From positions 1-64,000 of the forward strand of contig NZ_MRCD01000024.1 in assembly GCF_001904745.1 (NCBI RefSeq): 64,000 nt of DNA, written 5' to 3'. The stretch's first letter is position 1. The number at the start of each line of letters is the position of its first letter. Position numbers and translations under genes: made by a program. The DNA comes from Calothrix sp. HK-06. GTDB taxonomy: Bacteria; Cyanobacteriota; Cyanobacteriia; Cyanobacteriales; Nostocaceae. Positions 1 to 8,829 of the stretch are shown here, piece after piece. Under the pieces are notes generated by a model. That model was not told the origin of the DNA and did not search any database. It saw nothing but the letters and a program-made list of their open reading frames with translations.

Positions 1-113
1 CATTCTATTCAAAAATTATTAATAATAGGAAAAACCGGAGAGTGACAGAAGAGGGGTATCTGCCAATATTGCCGTTAAATGCTCGAATCCAGCTATTATA
101 AAATTTACGCGCT

Positions 114-172
114 GGTGCGTGACGCTACAAGTCTTATAACTATTTGAGGTTTTTTGGTAGCGTCACACACCC
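114..172. repeat. interspersed hairpin repeat (GGTGCGTGACGC family)
   Basis: Inverted arms GGTGCGTGACGCTAC (114-128) and GTAGCGTCACACACC (158-172) flank an AT-rich loop. A second copy lies at 8732-8789 between two permease genes, so it is a dispersed element rather than a gene-specific terminator. Confidence 0.75.
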
Positions 173-209
173 TACGGTTTATATACTAATTGCGTAATTT
201 CTGTAAATA

Positions 210-272
210 TTATCCATTGCAAAGCACCAACTTAATCAAACTATCAAGCAACGGCGTGCTGAAGAGTCTGTT
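210..272 (-). pseudogene. 3' remnant of a tetR-like gene
   Basis: On the minus strand this reads LLDSLIKLVLCNG followed by a stop, preceded by NRLFSTP and an upstream in-frame stop. The stretch 216-251 matches about 36 nucleotides at the 3' end of the intact tetR gene (3434-4060), which encodes LLDSLIKLVLCN. No helix-turn-helix region is present. The likely explanation is a decayed paralogue or a partial duplication about 3 kb from its source. Confidence 0.55.
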
Positions 273-428
273 TTATACGAAAACATGAACATCACAGCTA
301 TCACTGGTTTAACAGCAGCAGAAAAAGCCACGCGATGGCACCTCAAATTTAATTGTACTAATTAATACAGTATTTCTTGACTTATGGTTATGACCATAGA
401 CAGTTATGGAGCCGAGAAGATAAATATA

Positions 429-926
429 ATGTCAAATTACAACTTTAGTAAATATCTTCTCATCCACATGAACTATACCCAGGAAGAACAGAAAAATATC
501 GAGCTTGCTAAGGAATACATGCTCATTGCTTACGATCCCAAGCGTGCCAGCGCTACTGCTGTGGTACATTTGTGCGCTCCTGGTAACAAATTCATTGCTC
601 CTACTACGTTCCCTGGTGTCAATACGTTGGAGGAGTATGCTGACGATCACGCCAAGATCATGAAGCAAGTCAACGATCTGCACATTGTTAGTTTCGATGT
701 TCTTTTTGCCAAAGAAGATAGAGTTTGTATCCGGTATACTGCCGAAGGAAGTCATAGCGGTGAACCACACGGGAACATCAAAGCTACAGGTTTAAAGGCG
801 ACGTGGACGGCAAGTGCGTTGTTCAAGGTAGAGAATGGGAAGCTGGCTGAGTTTATCAAGGACTGGAACAAGTTATCCATGTGGCAACAGTTGGGATGGC
901 CTGTTGAGGAGTGCTTGACCAAATAG
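429..926 (+). CDS. SnoaL-like / NTF2-fold ester cyclase family protein
   Basis: A small protein of about 165 residues resembling SnoaL-like polyketide-cyclase or ester-cyclase proteins. An N-terminal helix (NIELAKEYMLIAYDPKR) is followed by a cone-shaped alpha+beta domain with a late strand pattern in which a charged Gly-His region (EGSHSGEPHG) precedes a W-containing strand and the tail DWNKLSMWQQLGW. Members range from polyketide cyclases to proteins of unknown role; no substrate can be named. The start at 429 is preferred because GAGAAG lies about 8 bases upstream; ATGs at 384 and 468 are in frame and also possible. It is monocistronic, followed by the convergent methyltransferase. Confidence 0.7.
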   Translation: MSNYNFSKYLLIHMNYTQEEQKNIELAKEYMLIAYDPKRASATAVVHLCAPGNKFIAPTTFPGVNTLEEYADDHAKIMKQVNDLHIVSFDVLFAKEDRVCIRYTAEGSHSGEPHGNIKATGLKATWTASALFKVENGKLAEFIKDWNKLSMWQQLGWPVEECLTK

Positions 927-1055
927 TAGGAGGCGCCTATACTTTACTAATTGTTCAATGTAAGGCGCCTGTACTATCGAGATTTCTTGGCAATCGAAGG
1001 TGGTGAACCGAGATTATAAGCTTCACGATTTTTACAACTTAATATAGGGATGATA

Positions 1056-1676
1056 TCAAATACTGCTGGAGCGTTCAAAAAGATAATTTCCGATTTTAAC
1101 TGTTGGACCAACTGGTAATGCTGAAGAAGCTATTTCATCATCATAATCCTTTTCTATTAGTTCTGGCGCAAACAAGCTATTAATTTCTGAGCGTATTTTT
1201 CTGATAGGTCCAATAGGGCGCCAATCAAAAAAATTACGACGATTAAAATGTGATAACACAAAACTTCCATTTGGTGTTAACCACTTAAGAATTTGCTGCT
1301 TATATTGCAATCGTTTTTGTATATTTGCAATGCCGTGAAGACAACCCGAATCAAAAACTAAATCGAATTTGTCATCTGTTTTCCATTCTAAAACATCAGC
1401 TTCAACAAAGTTAATTGTTACTTGCATTTTCTTTGCCCTTTGTTGCACCATCTCTAATGCATCTGGCACAAAGTCAATAGCCGTAACATCAAAACCATGT
1501 TGAGCTAAATAAACGGCGTAAACGCCACTGCCGCAACCTAGGTCAAGTGCTTTTCCGTTTGTTCGCTCTCTCACGGCTCTAGTCAAAGACGGTGGAAAAA
1601 CCTCCCGATGCCAAGGAAGCTGTTCTGGTGTTTTGGAACGATGGTAAATAGAATCGTAAAATTTCTTCATTTCCAT
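1056..1676 (-). CDS. class I SAM-dependent methyltransferase
   Basis: 206 residues. The SAM-binding motif I reads LDLGCGSGVYAVYLA at about residues 45-59, followed by an acidic residue at the end of strand 2 (TAIDFVPDALEMV). Motif II-like FVEADVLEW and the strand-4 segment FDLVFDSGCLHGI complete a Rossmann-type methyltransferase. The N-terminus (FYDSIYHRSKTPEQLPW) resembles TehB/TPMT-like small-molecule methyltransferases. The substrate is unknown. A Fur-box-like palindrome lies about 310 bp upstream, but no other gene separates them, so iron control is possible and unproven. The ATG at 1670 is an alternative start. Confidence 0.8.
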   Translation of the reverse strand: MEMKKFYDSIYHRSKTPEQLPWHREVFPPSLTRAVRERTNGKALDLGCGSGVYAVYLAQHGFDVTAIDFVPDALEMVQQRAKKMQVTINFVEADVLEWKTDDKFDLVFDSGCLHGIANIQKRLQYKQQILKWLTPNGSFVLSHFNRRNFFDWRPIGPIRKIRSEINSLFAPELIEKDYDDEIASSALPVGPTVKIGNYLFERSSSI

Positions 1677-1983
1677 AGACGATAGTTAACGAACGATTTC
1701 TATATTATTGTACCCAAAGTATCAAAGAATGTAAGTAATCTAGATATCTGATGCTGTTCAAAAACTTCTTGCATTTTTTTTATTTACTTTCTACAAGTTA
1801 TTTCCTGGTAACTATAAATTTCACATGAAATAACGTAGATAAGTCTATATTTTAATTTATGTCATCAAATAAAATACGTAGAATTACAGTTCTAAGTAAG
1901 TACAAGTAAATAAACTAAAAATGACATATGATTATATGACTGTGTAGTAGAGTAATCTACTAAAAACTGATTCATTTACAAAT

Positions 1984-1996
1984 AATGATAATCATT
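1984..1996. promoter_or_regulatory. Fur-box-like palindrome
   Basis: AATGATAATCATT is a perfect 6-1-6 inverted repeat and matches the core of the classical Fur box. It lies upstream of the minus-strand methyltransferase (start 1676) and downstream of the propeller gene stop (2246). The regulated promoter is not obvious; binding is inferred from sequence only. Confidence 0.5.
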
Positions 1997-2068
1997 AAAA
2001 AAGAATCGGCTGCGCGCGACAATCGAACCAATGTAGCCAGTGGCGGCCGTCATAAAAATATTCATTGT

Positions 2069-2097
2069 GTAGAGACCGAATTAAATACGGTCTCTAC
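2069..2097. repeat. interspersed hairpin repeat (GTAGAGAC family)
   Basis: The arms GTAGAGACCG and CGGTCTCTAC surround a 9-base AT loop. Relatives occur at 6660-6687, 10163-10198, 22787-22814 and 34628-34656. Confidence 0.75.
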
Positions 2098-2245
2098 TGA
2101 CCAAATTTAATGACACAGACCACTACCCTACTCTACCCTGCGGGAAAACGACCCTACCTTCGGGAAAAGCTTCGCTTTACGTTTACGTTTACGTTAACGA
2201 CCATGAAAAGCGCGACAGAAACCAATACCGCTAACTAGAAATTAT

Positions 2246-3253
2246 TCATAATCGAACGTTTAGGTTCAAACAGCGGATTGGAGCCAAATCTTTTGCAATC
2301 TGCTTCCATGTTAAACCAGCATCCTCTGAGAGGAAAATCTGACCATCACTAGTACCGAAGGCAGCGAAATTTCCTAAACTGGCAAGGGTTCCCGTGTTAA
2401 TATTGTCTGAAAACCACTCTGGCAGCCCTTGGTCACATTTCTCAAATGTTCCTGGCTTGTTGAGTGGACGGTGGTAGATAGCTGCTTTATTAGTACGGGG
2501 ACCTGTAGAAGCGGTCATTAAGATTGTTTCTCTGCAAACCACCACGGCTCGTGAATAGGCAGCATGAAGGTTTGTGCGGTCGAAGCTCCAAGAATCCCCT
2601 TTATCTCTACTAATCGCCAATCCTTGAGCTGTCGCTGCAAGTACAATATTGGGATAATCTGGAACTGTCCGTACTTCGTGAACATCTGAATGAAAGTCGA
2701 TGGTAGGTTGCCAGGACTGTCCTTCGTCTAGGGAGCGCAGAATGCCTCCGACATGCACATTTACATAGAGTTCACCGGATTGACCTACTGCTATAGAGCG
2801 CACATCAGGAGGATCACCCCACGGTGTATACCACTCAGAGCGTCCCTCAACCCCCTCAAAGCAATTAGTACGATACGTGTTTCCGTCTCTAATCCAAATG
2901 AGGCAGGCTCCAGACGTTCCAACCAAAACCGCATCCTTGATTGGCAGGATGCAGTTTAGTTGTAAATCATTCATTGAGGCAGCTTGATGCCATTCGCCGT
3001 TAGGATCGCGATGCCATACCGAGTTGCGATCGGCGATTGCCCACAAATCATCCTGGTTCGAGGCAAGAGCCGTGATGGAATAGTCTTCAAGTTCAACATG
3101 CTGCCTAGAGTCGAGAAACCACAAACCTTTAGACGTTCCTACGATTATTAAAGGTTTATGCATCGTCTGCTCAACATTGGCAAAGTTTGTATTTTTTGCC
3201 TTGTGTTCAATCGACTCAACCTGCCCCACTACTTGCTGTGCAATATTGTTCAT
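2246..3253 (-). CDS. Asp-box (BNR) beta-propeller protein
   Basis: 335 residues with no obvious signal peptide. At least three Asp-box signatures are visible, SLDEGQSW, SRDKGDSW and SEDAGLTW, the beta-hairpin motif of sialidase/sortilin-type propellers. Repeated strands such as LIIVGTSKGLWFLD and DAVLVGTSGACLIWI support a propeller of roughly six blades. No catalytic sialidase residues (arginine triad) are apparent, so it is more likely a binding or scaffold protein than a glycosidase. A GAGG ribosome-binding site lies about 8 bases before the ATG at 3253. The Asp-box fold is well supported; the function is unknown. Confidence 0.75.
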   Translation of the reverse strand: MNNIAQQVVGQVESIEHKAKNTNFANVEQTMHKPLIIVGTSKGLWFLDSRQHVELEDYSITALASNQDDLWAIADRNSVWHRDPNGEWHQAASMNDLQLNCILPIKDAVLVGTSGACLIWIRDGNTYRTNCFEGVEGRSEWYTPWGDPPDVRSIAVGQSGELYVNVHVGGILRSLDEGQSWQPTIDFHSDVHEVRTVPDYPNIVLAATAQGLAISRDKGDSWSFDRTNLHAAYSRAVVVCRETILMTASTGPRTNKAAIYHRPLNKPGTFEKCDQGLPEWFSDNINTGTLASLGNFAAFGTSDGQIFLSEDAGLTWKQIAKDLAPIRCLNLNVRL

Positions 3254-3433
3254 GGCTGAACCTCATTCAATTATCGGTGCTGCTACCGTGGATTAGTATT
3301 TGTCTTTAGCAACGTCTATTTGCACGCAGCACTCATTCTATATCTAAATCTAATGTAAGGATTTGTGAGCGCAAATAACTCTGCCATAAGCATGAGGATA
3401 AGCCTAACTTGTCGGCAGGTGGCAAGATATTAA

Positions 3434-4060
3434 TTAGTTACATCCATTACAACTATTGCAAAGCACCAACTTAATCAAACTATCAAGCAAGCGCGCGCGC
3501 GATAGCGGCATTAATTCTTTACCGTATAACATTTCCTGAACTACAATATGTGATACCAGTGAACCGAAGAAAATTTGTGCAACGGCATCAGGGTCATTAA
3601 GTTTCAATTCTGGATGCGATAAGAAATATTCACTCATCAGTGAGCGTCCTTGTTGAATGACTGTTTGTGTGTAAAGCTTTGCTAATTCTGGAAAACGTTC
3701 GGATTCTGATACCATGACTCGAAATAATCCCAAATAATCGGGATTATCTGCTACTTTAGTAAAAAAAGTTTCGCCAAGGCGCCGTAAAAATACCGCAGGC
3801 TCGTCTTTGAACTCCTCACCGCAAAACACGCTGTGGAAGTTTGCGACAGTCACCCATTCCATTAAAGCTTTGAATAATCCTTGTTTATCGCCAAAGTGGC
3901 TGTAAATAGTTTGTTTAGATACCCTTGCCTCTGCACTAACCTTGTCCATACTCGTTCCAGAGTATCCTGTACTCAAGAATACCCGCATTGCTCCTTGCAA
4001 TATTTGCTCTTGCTTTTGGTTAGCTATAACTGCTTCAGTTTGGTTAACGGTATTTGACAT
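3434..4060 (-). CDS. TetR/AcrR family transcriptional regulator
   Basis: 208 residues. The N-terminal TetR helix-turn-helix spans about residues 17-63, with the typical FLSTGYSGTSMDKVSAEA and VSKQTIYSHFGDKQGLF segments. The C-terminal ligand domain is like that of AefR/CecR-type regulators. It is divergent from the membrane-fusion-protein gene starting at 4171, and the 110-bp gap contains an imperfect palindrome (4104-4118) that is a good operator candidate. By analogy with the E. coli cecR-ybhGFSR cluster it probably represses the adjoining exporter and itself. The C-terminal tail (CNSCNGCN) is odd and Cys-rich; compared with the remnant at 210-272 it appears extended by a 9-nucleotide insertion near the stop. 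Confidence 0.9.
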   Translation of the reverse strand: MSNTVNQTEAVIANQKQEQILQGAMRVFLSTGYSGTSMDKVSAEARVSKQTIYSHFGDKQGLFKALMEWVTVANFHSVFCGEEFKDEPAVFLRRLGETFFTKVADNPDYLGLFRVMVSESERFPELAKLYTQTVIQQGRSLMSEYFLSHPELKLNDPDAVAQIFFGSLVSHIVVQEMLYGKELMPLSRARLLDSLIKLVLCNSCNGCN

Positions 4061-4103
4061 GACAAGGAGTATTAAGTTTTTTAGTATTTTAGCAAATTAT
4101 CAC

Positions 4104-4118
4104 ACTAGACCGTTTAGT
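4104..4118. promoter_or_regulatory. candidate TetR operator
   Basis: ACTAGACCGTTTAGT is a 15-bp imperfect palindrome with ACTA and TAGT ends. It lies between the divergent tetR gene and the exporter operon, the usual location for TetR autoregulation. The site is seen directly; binding is inferred. Confidence 0.55.
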
Positions 4119-4170
4119 ATGATTTCCAAATACATACTTAATTTATTACTTTATAACCGAGGGTATCACC

Positions 4171-5568
4171 ATGACTCAGGTTGCCCCATCACCAGAGAAT
4201 ATTCCAGAGAAGGAACCAGAGAATATATCACTTCCTGGCGCCGAGGTGAAGGACTCAAAGCCAAAACCTAGAAAGAAACCTATTCGCTTACTGTTAGCAG
4301 CATTGCTTTTATTGGGGGGTGGTATTGGGTTTGCAATTTGGCGCCTAACACCAAAAGCACCAGCAAATGCACTCAGAGTAAGCGGACGTATTGAAGGTTA
4401 CGAAACTGATATTGGAGTTAAGCGTTCGGGACGAATTGAAAATATTACAGTACGTGAAGGCGCCGCAGTTAAAAAGGGACAACAGTTAATTAAGCTTGAT
4501 GATAGCAACGATTTGTTACTTGCCGACCAATTACGAGGCGCCCAAGCGCGCGTAGCATCAGCGCAGTCAGATGAACAGCAAGCACAGTCAGACGTTAGTA
4601 GCTCTCAAAGTCAAATAGACCAAGTTGAAAGTCAAATTAGCGAAGCTCAACTCAACGTTCAACAGTCACAAGGAGATACAACTGGACGAGTTCAACAAGC
4701 TTCTGCAAGTGTAGCAGCAGCAAAAGCACAGTTAGCTGCTTCTGTTGCACAAGCGAAGCAGTCAGCATCTGAAGTAAAATTGGCAAAGGTAAATCTCGAT
4801 AGATATGCAAGACTAGTGGCGGATGGCGCCATTAATAGGCAACAATTTGACCAAGCACAAACAACATACGATACCGCAGTTGCTACCCTTGAAGCTCGAA
4901 AAGCATCAGTAAACAGCGCGCGTGAACAATTAACTGCGGCTATTGGTGGACTTACACAAACTCAAACTACTAGCTTTAACCCAGGTATTCGCACAGCACA
5001 ATTACAAGCATTATATAGAAAACGCGCGCAAAGCCAAGCTCAGTTAAAATCAGCACAAGCAAGAGTAAAATCAGCACAAGCCAAAGTTAAAGATGCTCTA
5101 GCTTCACAGCAGCAAATTGTCACTCAAATTAATGATTCCAAAAGAGATTTAAATGTAGTTAGTCCTCTTGATGGTGTTGTAACTGCACGCTCTGTTGAAC
5201 CAGGTGCAGTAGTTAGTAATCAAACTAAAATTTTGACAATAGTAGACCCCAAAACTATATATCTAAGAGGTTTTATACCTGAAGGAGATATTGGTAAAGT
5301 TCGTATCGGACAAGTGACTAAAGTTTTTCTCGACTCGGCGCCTAAAACTCCTTTAAATGGAAAAGTAATATCTATAGACCCACAAGCTTCTTTTACACCA
5401 GAAAATATTTATTTCCAGAAAGATAGAGTTAAGCAAGTAGTAGGAATTCGGGTTAGCGTCGAAAACCCCGACGGTTGTTTTAATCCCAACAGTCCTTACG
5501 CTGGTGGTGATTTACCATGCGCGCGGATTGGAATGCCAGCAGATGCTGATATTTTGTTGAAAAGGTAG
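4171..5568 (+). CDS. HlyD-family membrane fusion protein (YbhG-like)
   Basis: 465 residues. A cytoplasmic N-terminus rich in Pro/Lys is followed by one membrane segment (about 37-59). A biotinyl-lipoyl half motif (GRIENITVREGAAVKKGQ) follows at about 85-105, then a long Ala/Gln-rich coiled-coil hairpin (about 115-320) and a second lipoyl half plus beta-barrel (VVSPLDGVVTARSVEPGAVV onward). It would link inner-membrane ABC permeases to the outer membrane or periplasm. It begins a co-directional set MFP - double ATPase - permease - permease, the same order as ybhGFSR. A hairpin lies between it and the ATPase gene. Confidence 0.9.
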   Translation: MTQVAPSPENIPEKEPENISLPGAEVKDSKPKPRKKPIRLLLAALLLLGGGIGFAIWRLTPKAPANALRVSGRIEGYETDIGVKRSGRIENITVREGAAVKKGQQLIKLDDSNDLLLADQLRGAQARVASAQSDEQQAQSDVSSSQSQIDQVESQISEAQLNVQQSQGDTTGRVQQASASVAAAKAQLAASVAQAKQSASEVKLAKVNLDRYARLVADGAINRQQFDQAQTTYDTAVATLEARKASVNSAREQLTAAIGGLTQTQTTSFNPGIRTAQLQALYRKRAQSQAQLKSAQARVKSAQAKVKDALASQQQIVTQINDSKRDLNVVSPLDGVVTARSVEPGAVVSNQTKILTIVDPKTIYLRGFIPEGDIGKVRIGQVTKVFLDSAPKTPLNGKVISIDPQASFTPENIYFQKDRVKQVVGIRVSVENPDGCFNPNSPYAGGDLPCARIGMPADADILLKR

Positions 5569-5589
5569 CACAGGTGTCTTGCCTGTGCT
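5567..5589 (+). repeat. hairpin in operon spacer
   Basis: AGCACAGG and CCTGTGCT pair across a 7-base loop that overlaps the stop codon of the membrane fusion protein gene. It belongs to a dispersed family with an ACAGGCAAGATGCCTGT-like consensus also seen near 19751 and 26831. It could attenuate or stabilise the operon transcript. Confidence 0.5.
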
Positions 5590-5641
5590 TTAAATGTATT
5601 TTTTTACCACAGAGACACTCTTAACACAGAGGGTAATGCCA

Positions 5642-7612
5642 ATGAGGTATGACACAGTTAGCACTTTAAACTTGCACCAGGAAATAAATTCAGCCACAGC
5701 CATAGAAGTACGCGCGCTGCATAAGCAATACGGCAAGCTCATAGCTGTACGGGGTATTAATTTTACTGTAAATAAAGGTGAATTATTTGGTTTAATTGGT
5801 CCCGATGGTGCAGGTAAGACAAGTACGTTTCATATTCTTGGTGGTGTGATGGAAGCAACATCAGGTAATGCGTGGGTATTCGGACAACCCGCACGTTCTG
5901 CACGTTTACAAACAGGTTATTTAACACAGCAGTTTTCACTATACTTAGATTTGAGCGTAGATGAAAATTTGCGATATGCAGCAGGATTACGAGAAGTTCC
6001 CGATGACTTCTTTTTAACGCGTCGCAATAAATACCTAAAATTAATGGATTTGGATAAATTTGGCGCCCGATTAGCGGGACAATTATCTGGAGGGATGAAA
6101 CAAAAGTTAGCATTATGTTGCGCGTTAGTATCACAACCGCAAGTTTTATTACTTGATGAACCCACAACAGGTGTTGACCCAGTATCACGAAGAGAATTTT
6201 GGGATGTGTTGGCAGAGCTATCTAATGAAGGAATGACAATAGTTGTTGCGACACCATATTTAGACGAAGCTGAAAGATGTGACCGCATTGCTTTAATGTA
6301 TGATGGGGAAATTCATGAAACTGCTACTCCCAAGGAGTTGCGCGACAGTTTAGGGTTACACCGTCTCGAAGTTCGTACAAATTCTTTAGACAAAGTTGAA
6401 CAAGTTCTTTTAGAAGCAGTACCAATAGATATTGCCGATGTACAAACATTTGGCGACCGTTTAGATGTTCTCGTCAAGGATACTGTAAAGGGTGAAGCTA
6501 AAGTTCGTCAGCTATTACAAGAAAATAACTTGCCATCACCAAATATTGAAAGCAATGAACCAACTTTAGAAAACGTTTTCGTCACCCGTCTACGTCAACA
6601 AGGTTCGGCGCCAGAATTTTTCTCTTTCCCCAGATATCGAGGAGGAAATAAACACATTCGTACAGACGCGATTAATTGCGTCTCTACAGATTTTGCAATC
6701 TACGCTCATAATCTTAGTCGTGTGTTTGGTAAATTTCAAGCAGTTAAAGATGTAAATGTTGAAGTGCGTTATGGGGAGATTTTTGGACTTCTTGGTGCAA
6801 ACGGCGCCGGAAAAACTACTACTATTAAAATGTTATGCGGATTGCTTGAAGCTAGTGGTGGAGAAATATCACTGGGTGGAGAAAGGGGCAACTTGCGTTC
6901 TCGTGACTTACGGCGCCGTATTGGTTATATGAGTCAAAAATTTACATTATATGATGACCTAACAATTATCGAAAATTTAGAATTTTATAGTGGTGTATAT
7001 GGTGTACCGAGCAAATTACGACGTGAGAAAATTGATTGGGTAATTGCCACCTGCGGGTTAGTAGGACAAGAAAATATGCTAACTGGAAAATTACCTGGTG
7101 GTTGGAAGCAGCGCGTTGCCTTTGGCGCCTCAGTAATGCACGAACCAGATATTTTATTCCTTGATGAACCAACATCGGGAGTAGACCCATTAGCACGGCG
7201 CCAGTTTTGGAAACTAATTAATGACTTCGCACGTAATGGTACTGCAATTCTAGTTACAACTCATTATTTAGAAGAAGCAGAACAGTGTAACCGCATGAGT
7301 TTTATGGTAGCAGGAGAAACCGTCGCCGAAGGTACACCCAGTTCTATTAAAGCAGCACAACCAGGAAAATTAATTGAATTAGCTGTAAATAATAATCAAG
7401 CTGCCTCTAACTTACTCAAAAAACACTTTGACTCATGGCGTGTATCGATTTTTGCCAGTAGTTTACATATTGTTCTTGATAACCCTGATTTAGAAATACC
7501 ACAAATTTATAAATTACTCGAATCAGCAAATTTATCAGTTAAATCACTTCGTGTTATTCCATTTTCTCTTGAAGATGCCTTTATTGGAATTGTACAGCGC
7601 GCGCAAAAATAA
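5642..7612 (+). CDS. ABC exporter ATP-binding protein with two fused ATPase domains (YbhF-like)
   Basis: 656 residues from the ATG at 5642; the longer frame from 5594 adds residues read from repeat-like DNA (accacagagacac). ATPase 1 has Walker A GPDGAGKT (53-60), signature LSGG (148-151) and Walker B LLLDEP with D172/E173. ATPase 2 has Walker A GANGAGKT (from 385), a degenerate signature LPGG (484) and Walker B with D508/E509. A tandem ATPase followed by two ABC-2 permeases matches the YbhFSR type of drug/cation exporter. The linker at residues 340-349 is encoded by a GTAGAGAC-family hairpin repeat (6660-6687). The degenerate second signature suggests one consensus and one weak ATP site. Confidence 0.92.
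   Translation: MRYDTVSTLNLHQEINSATAIEVRALHKQYGKLIAVRGINFTVNKGELFGLIGPDGAGKTSTFHILGGVMEATSGNAWVFGQPARSARLQTGYLTQQFSLYLDLSVDENLRYAAGLREVPDDFFLTRRNKYLKLMDLDKFGARLAGQLSGGMKQKLALCCALVSQPQVLLLDEPTTGVDPVSRREFWDVLAELSNEGMTIVVATPYLDEAERCDRIALMYDGEIHETATPKELRDSLGLHRLEVRTNSLDKVEQVLLEAVPIDIADVQTFGDRLDVLVKDTVKGEAKVRQLLQENNLPSPNIESNEPTLENVFVTRLRQQGSAPEFFSFPRYRGGNKHIRTDAINCVSTDFAIYAHNLSRVFGKFQAVKDVNVEVRYGEIFGLLGANGAGKTTTIKMLCGLLEASGGEISLGGERGNLRSRDLRRRIGYMSQKFTLYDDLTIIENLEFYSGVYGVPSKLRREKIDWVIATCGLVGQENMLTGKLPGGWKQRVAFGASVMHEPDILFLDEPTSGVDPLARRQFWKLINDFARNGTAILVTTHYLEEAEQCNRMSFMVAGETVAEGTPSSIKAAQPGKLIELAVNNNQAASNLLKKHFDSWRVSIFASSLHIVLDNPDLEIPQIYKLLESANLSVKSLRVIPFSLEDAFIGIVQRAQK
6660..6687. repeat. GTAGAGAC-family hairpin inside a coding region
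   Basis: A 28-bp imperfect palindrome, left arm GTACAGACGC and right arm GCGTCTCTAC. It lies in frame in the linker between the two ATPase domains and is translated as about IRTDAINCVST. It is the same family as the intergenic copies at 2069 and 22787. Confidence 0.7.
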
Positions 7613-7624
7613 CAAATAATATAT

Positions 7625-8731
7625 ATGAAACGTATCCTTGCTCAATGCACAAAAGAACTAGTTCAATTTCGACGCGACCGTTTAACCTTAGCGCTAGCTT
7701 TTCTATTACCATTTATAACACTATTGGTTTTTGGATTTGCGATTCGTCTCGAGAGTAAAGATATTCCTTTAATTGTCCAAGATTTTGACCACACCAACTT
7801 AAGCAGCAGCTATATCGAACGACTGTACGCTACAAACCAATTTATACCAAGGCAGTGGAAAGGTAGCAACCCTGCGCGCGATGCAATTGATAAAGGTATT
7901 GCAAAAGCTGCGGTTATAATTCCACCAGATTTTAGTAGTGATATTAAAGCTGGTAGAAATACTAAGCTACAGGTATTAATAGACGCAACAGATGTAAATA
8001 ACGCGCGCGTAATTAGAAACGGCATTACTGCTGTGACTAACTTCTTTATGCAGCAGGAACAATTAATACCTTCAGCAGGCGCCATTACAGCACATATTCG
8101 CTTATGGTTCAACCCAGGTAGATTAGAATCACTTTACATAGTACCAGGTACATACGGTGTAGTTTTGTGGATTTTTCCATCACTACTAAGCGCAATTGCG
8201 ATGGTACGCGAAAAAGAAAAAGGTACTATATTACAAGTTTACGCTTCTAGTATCTCAGCAACAGAACTGCTTGCAGGGAAAGCACTTGCATATTTAATAG
8301 TAGCCATTATCGAAGCGCTGGTTGTCATGATATTAGGCGCCTTAATTTTTCAAGTAGGTTTAGCTGGTGATGTCACGACTTTATTATTAGGTACTCTTAT
8401 ATACCTTACCGATAGTGTTTGTTTCGGGTTATTACTTGGAGTACGAAGCAGTAATCAAAACGCAGCAGTACAAGGTGTTGCCCTAGCTGGCTTTATTACA
8501 TCGCTATTACTTTCTGGTTTTATTTACCCACTAAATAACATTCCCTTTCCCCTATCACTAGTACCTAACATAGTACCCGCACGATACTACATAGACATCA
8601 CACGTGACGCATTCGTCCGAGGTACAGGGTGGACAGGAGTTTGGTTTGATTTTGTCATGTTGATATTTTTAGGTTTAATATTTTTCAACGTTTCGCGTCG
8701 AGTATTAAGCCGAATGCAGTTAAAAACGTAG
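7625..8731 (+). CDS. ABC-2 type permease (YbhS-like)
   Basis: 368 residues. One N-terminal membrane helix (about 20-42, LTLALAFLLPFITLLVFGFA) is followed by a large extracytoplasmic domain (about 45-175) and a block of five C-terminal helices, the usual ABC-2 membrane layout. The segment VREKEKGTILQVYASSISATELLAGKAL is the conserved coupling region of this family. It starts 12 bases after the ATPase stop, consistent with one operon. The substrate is unknown; relatives export drugs or monovalent cations. Confidence 0.9.
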   Translation: MKRILAQCTKELVQFRRDRLTLALAFLLPFITLLVFGFAIRLESKDIPLIVQDFDHTNLSSSYIERLYATNQFIPRQWKGSNPARDAIDKGIAKAAVIIPPDFSSDIKAGRNTKLQVLIDATDVNNARVIRNGITAVTNFFMQQEQLIPSAGAITAHIRLWFNPGRLESLYIVPGTYGVVLWIFPSLLSAIAMVREKEKGTILQVYASSISATELLAGKALAYLIVAIIEALVVMILGALIFQVGLAGDVTTLLLGTLIYLTDSVCFGLLLGVRSSNQNAAVQGVALAGFITSLLLSGFIYPLNNIPFPLSLVPNIVPARYYIDITRDAFVRGTGWTGVWFDFVMLIFLGLIFFNVSRRVLSRMQLKT

Positions 8732-8789
8732 GGTGTGTGACGCTAACAACAATTCAAAACGAAGCGCGAATATAGTAGCGTCACGCACC
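8732..8789. repeat. interspersed hairpin repeat (GGTGCGTGACGC family)
   Basis: The arms GGTGTGTGACGCTA (8732-8745) and GTAGCGTCACGCACC (8775-8789) abut the permease stop codon and separate the two permease genes of one operon. It is a copy of the element at 114-172. Confidence 0.75.
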
Positions 8790-8829
8790 AGACTTCATTT
8801 TTATCTATATACCTTATACCAAAATTTTT

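Larger units (their letters stand above)
1..428. other. gene-poor stretch with repeat and remnants
   Basis: There is no convincing intact gene. The stretch holds a hairpin repeat at 114-172, a tetR 3' remnant on the minus strand at 210-272, and a 26-codon open frame at 285-365 that could be the N-terminus of a lost gene. The rest is AT-rich and may hold the promoter of the SnoaL-like gene. Confidence 0.5.
1677..2245. other. intergenic stretch with Fur-like site and hairpin repeat
   Basis: AT-rich DNA without a supportable gene. It contains a Fur-box-like palindrome at 1984-1996, a GTAGAGAC-family hairpin at 2069-2097 and a short TTTACG microsatellite near 2175-2200. Confidence 0.6.

Noticed and set aside
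5594-5641. extended N-terminus of the double ATPase
   Set aside because: The extra codons come from hairpin/repeat-like DNA (accacagagacac), and a GAGGG site precedes the ATGs at 5636 and 5642.
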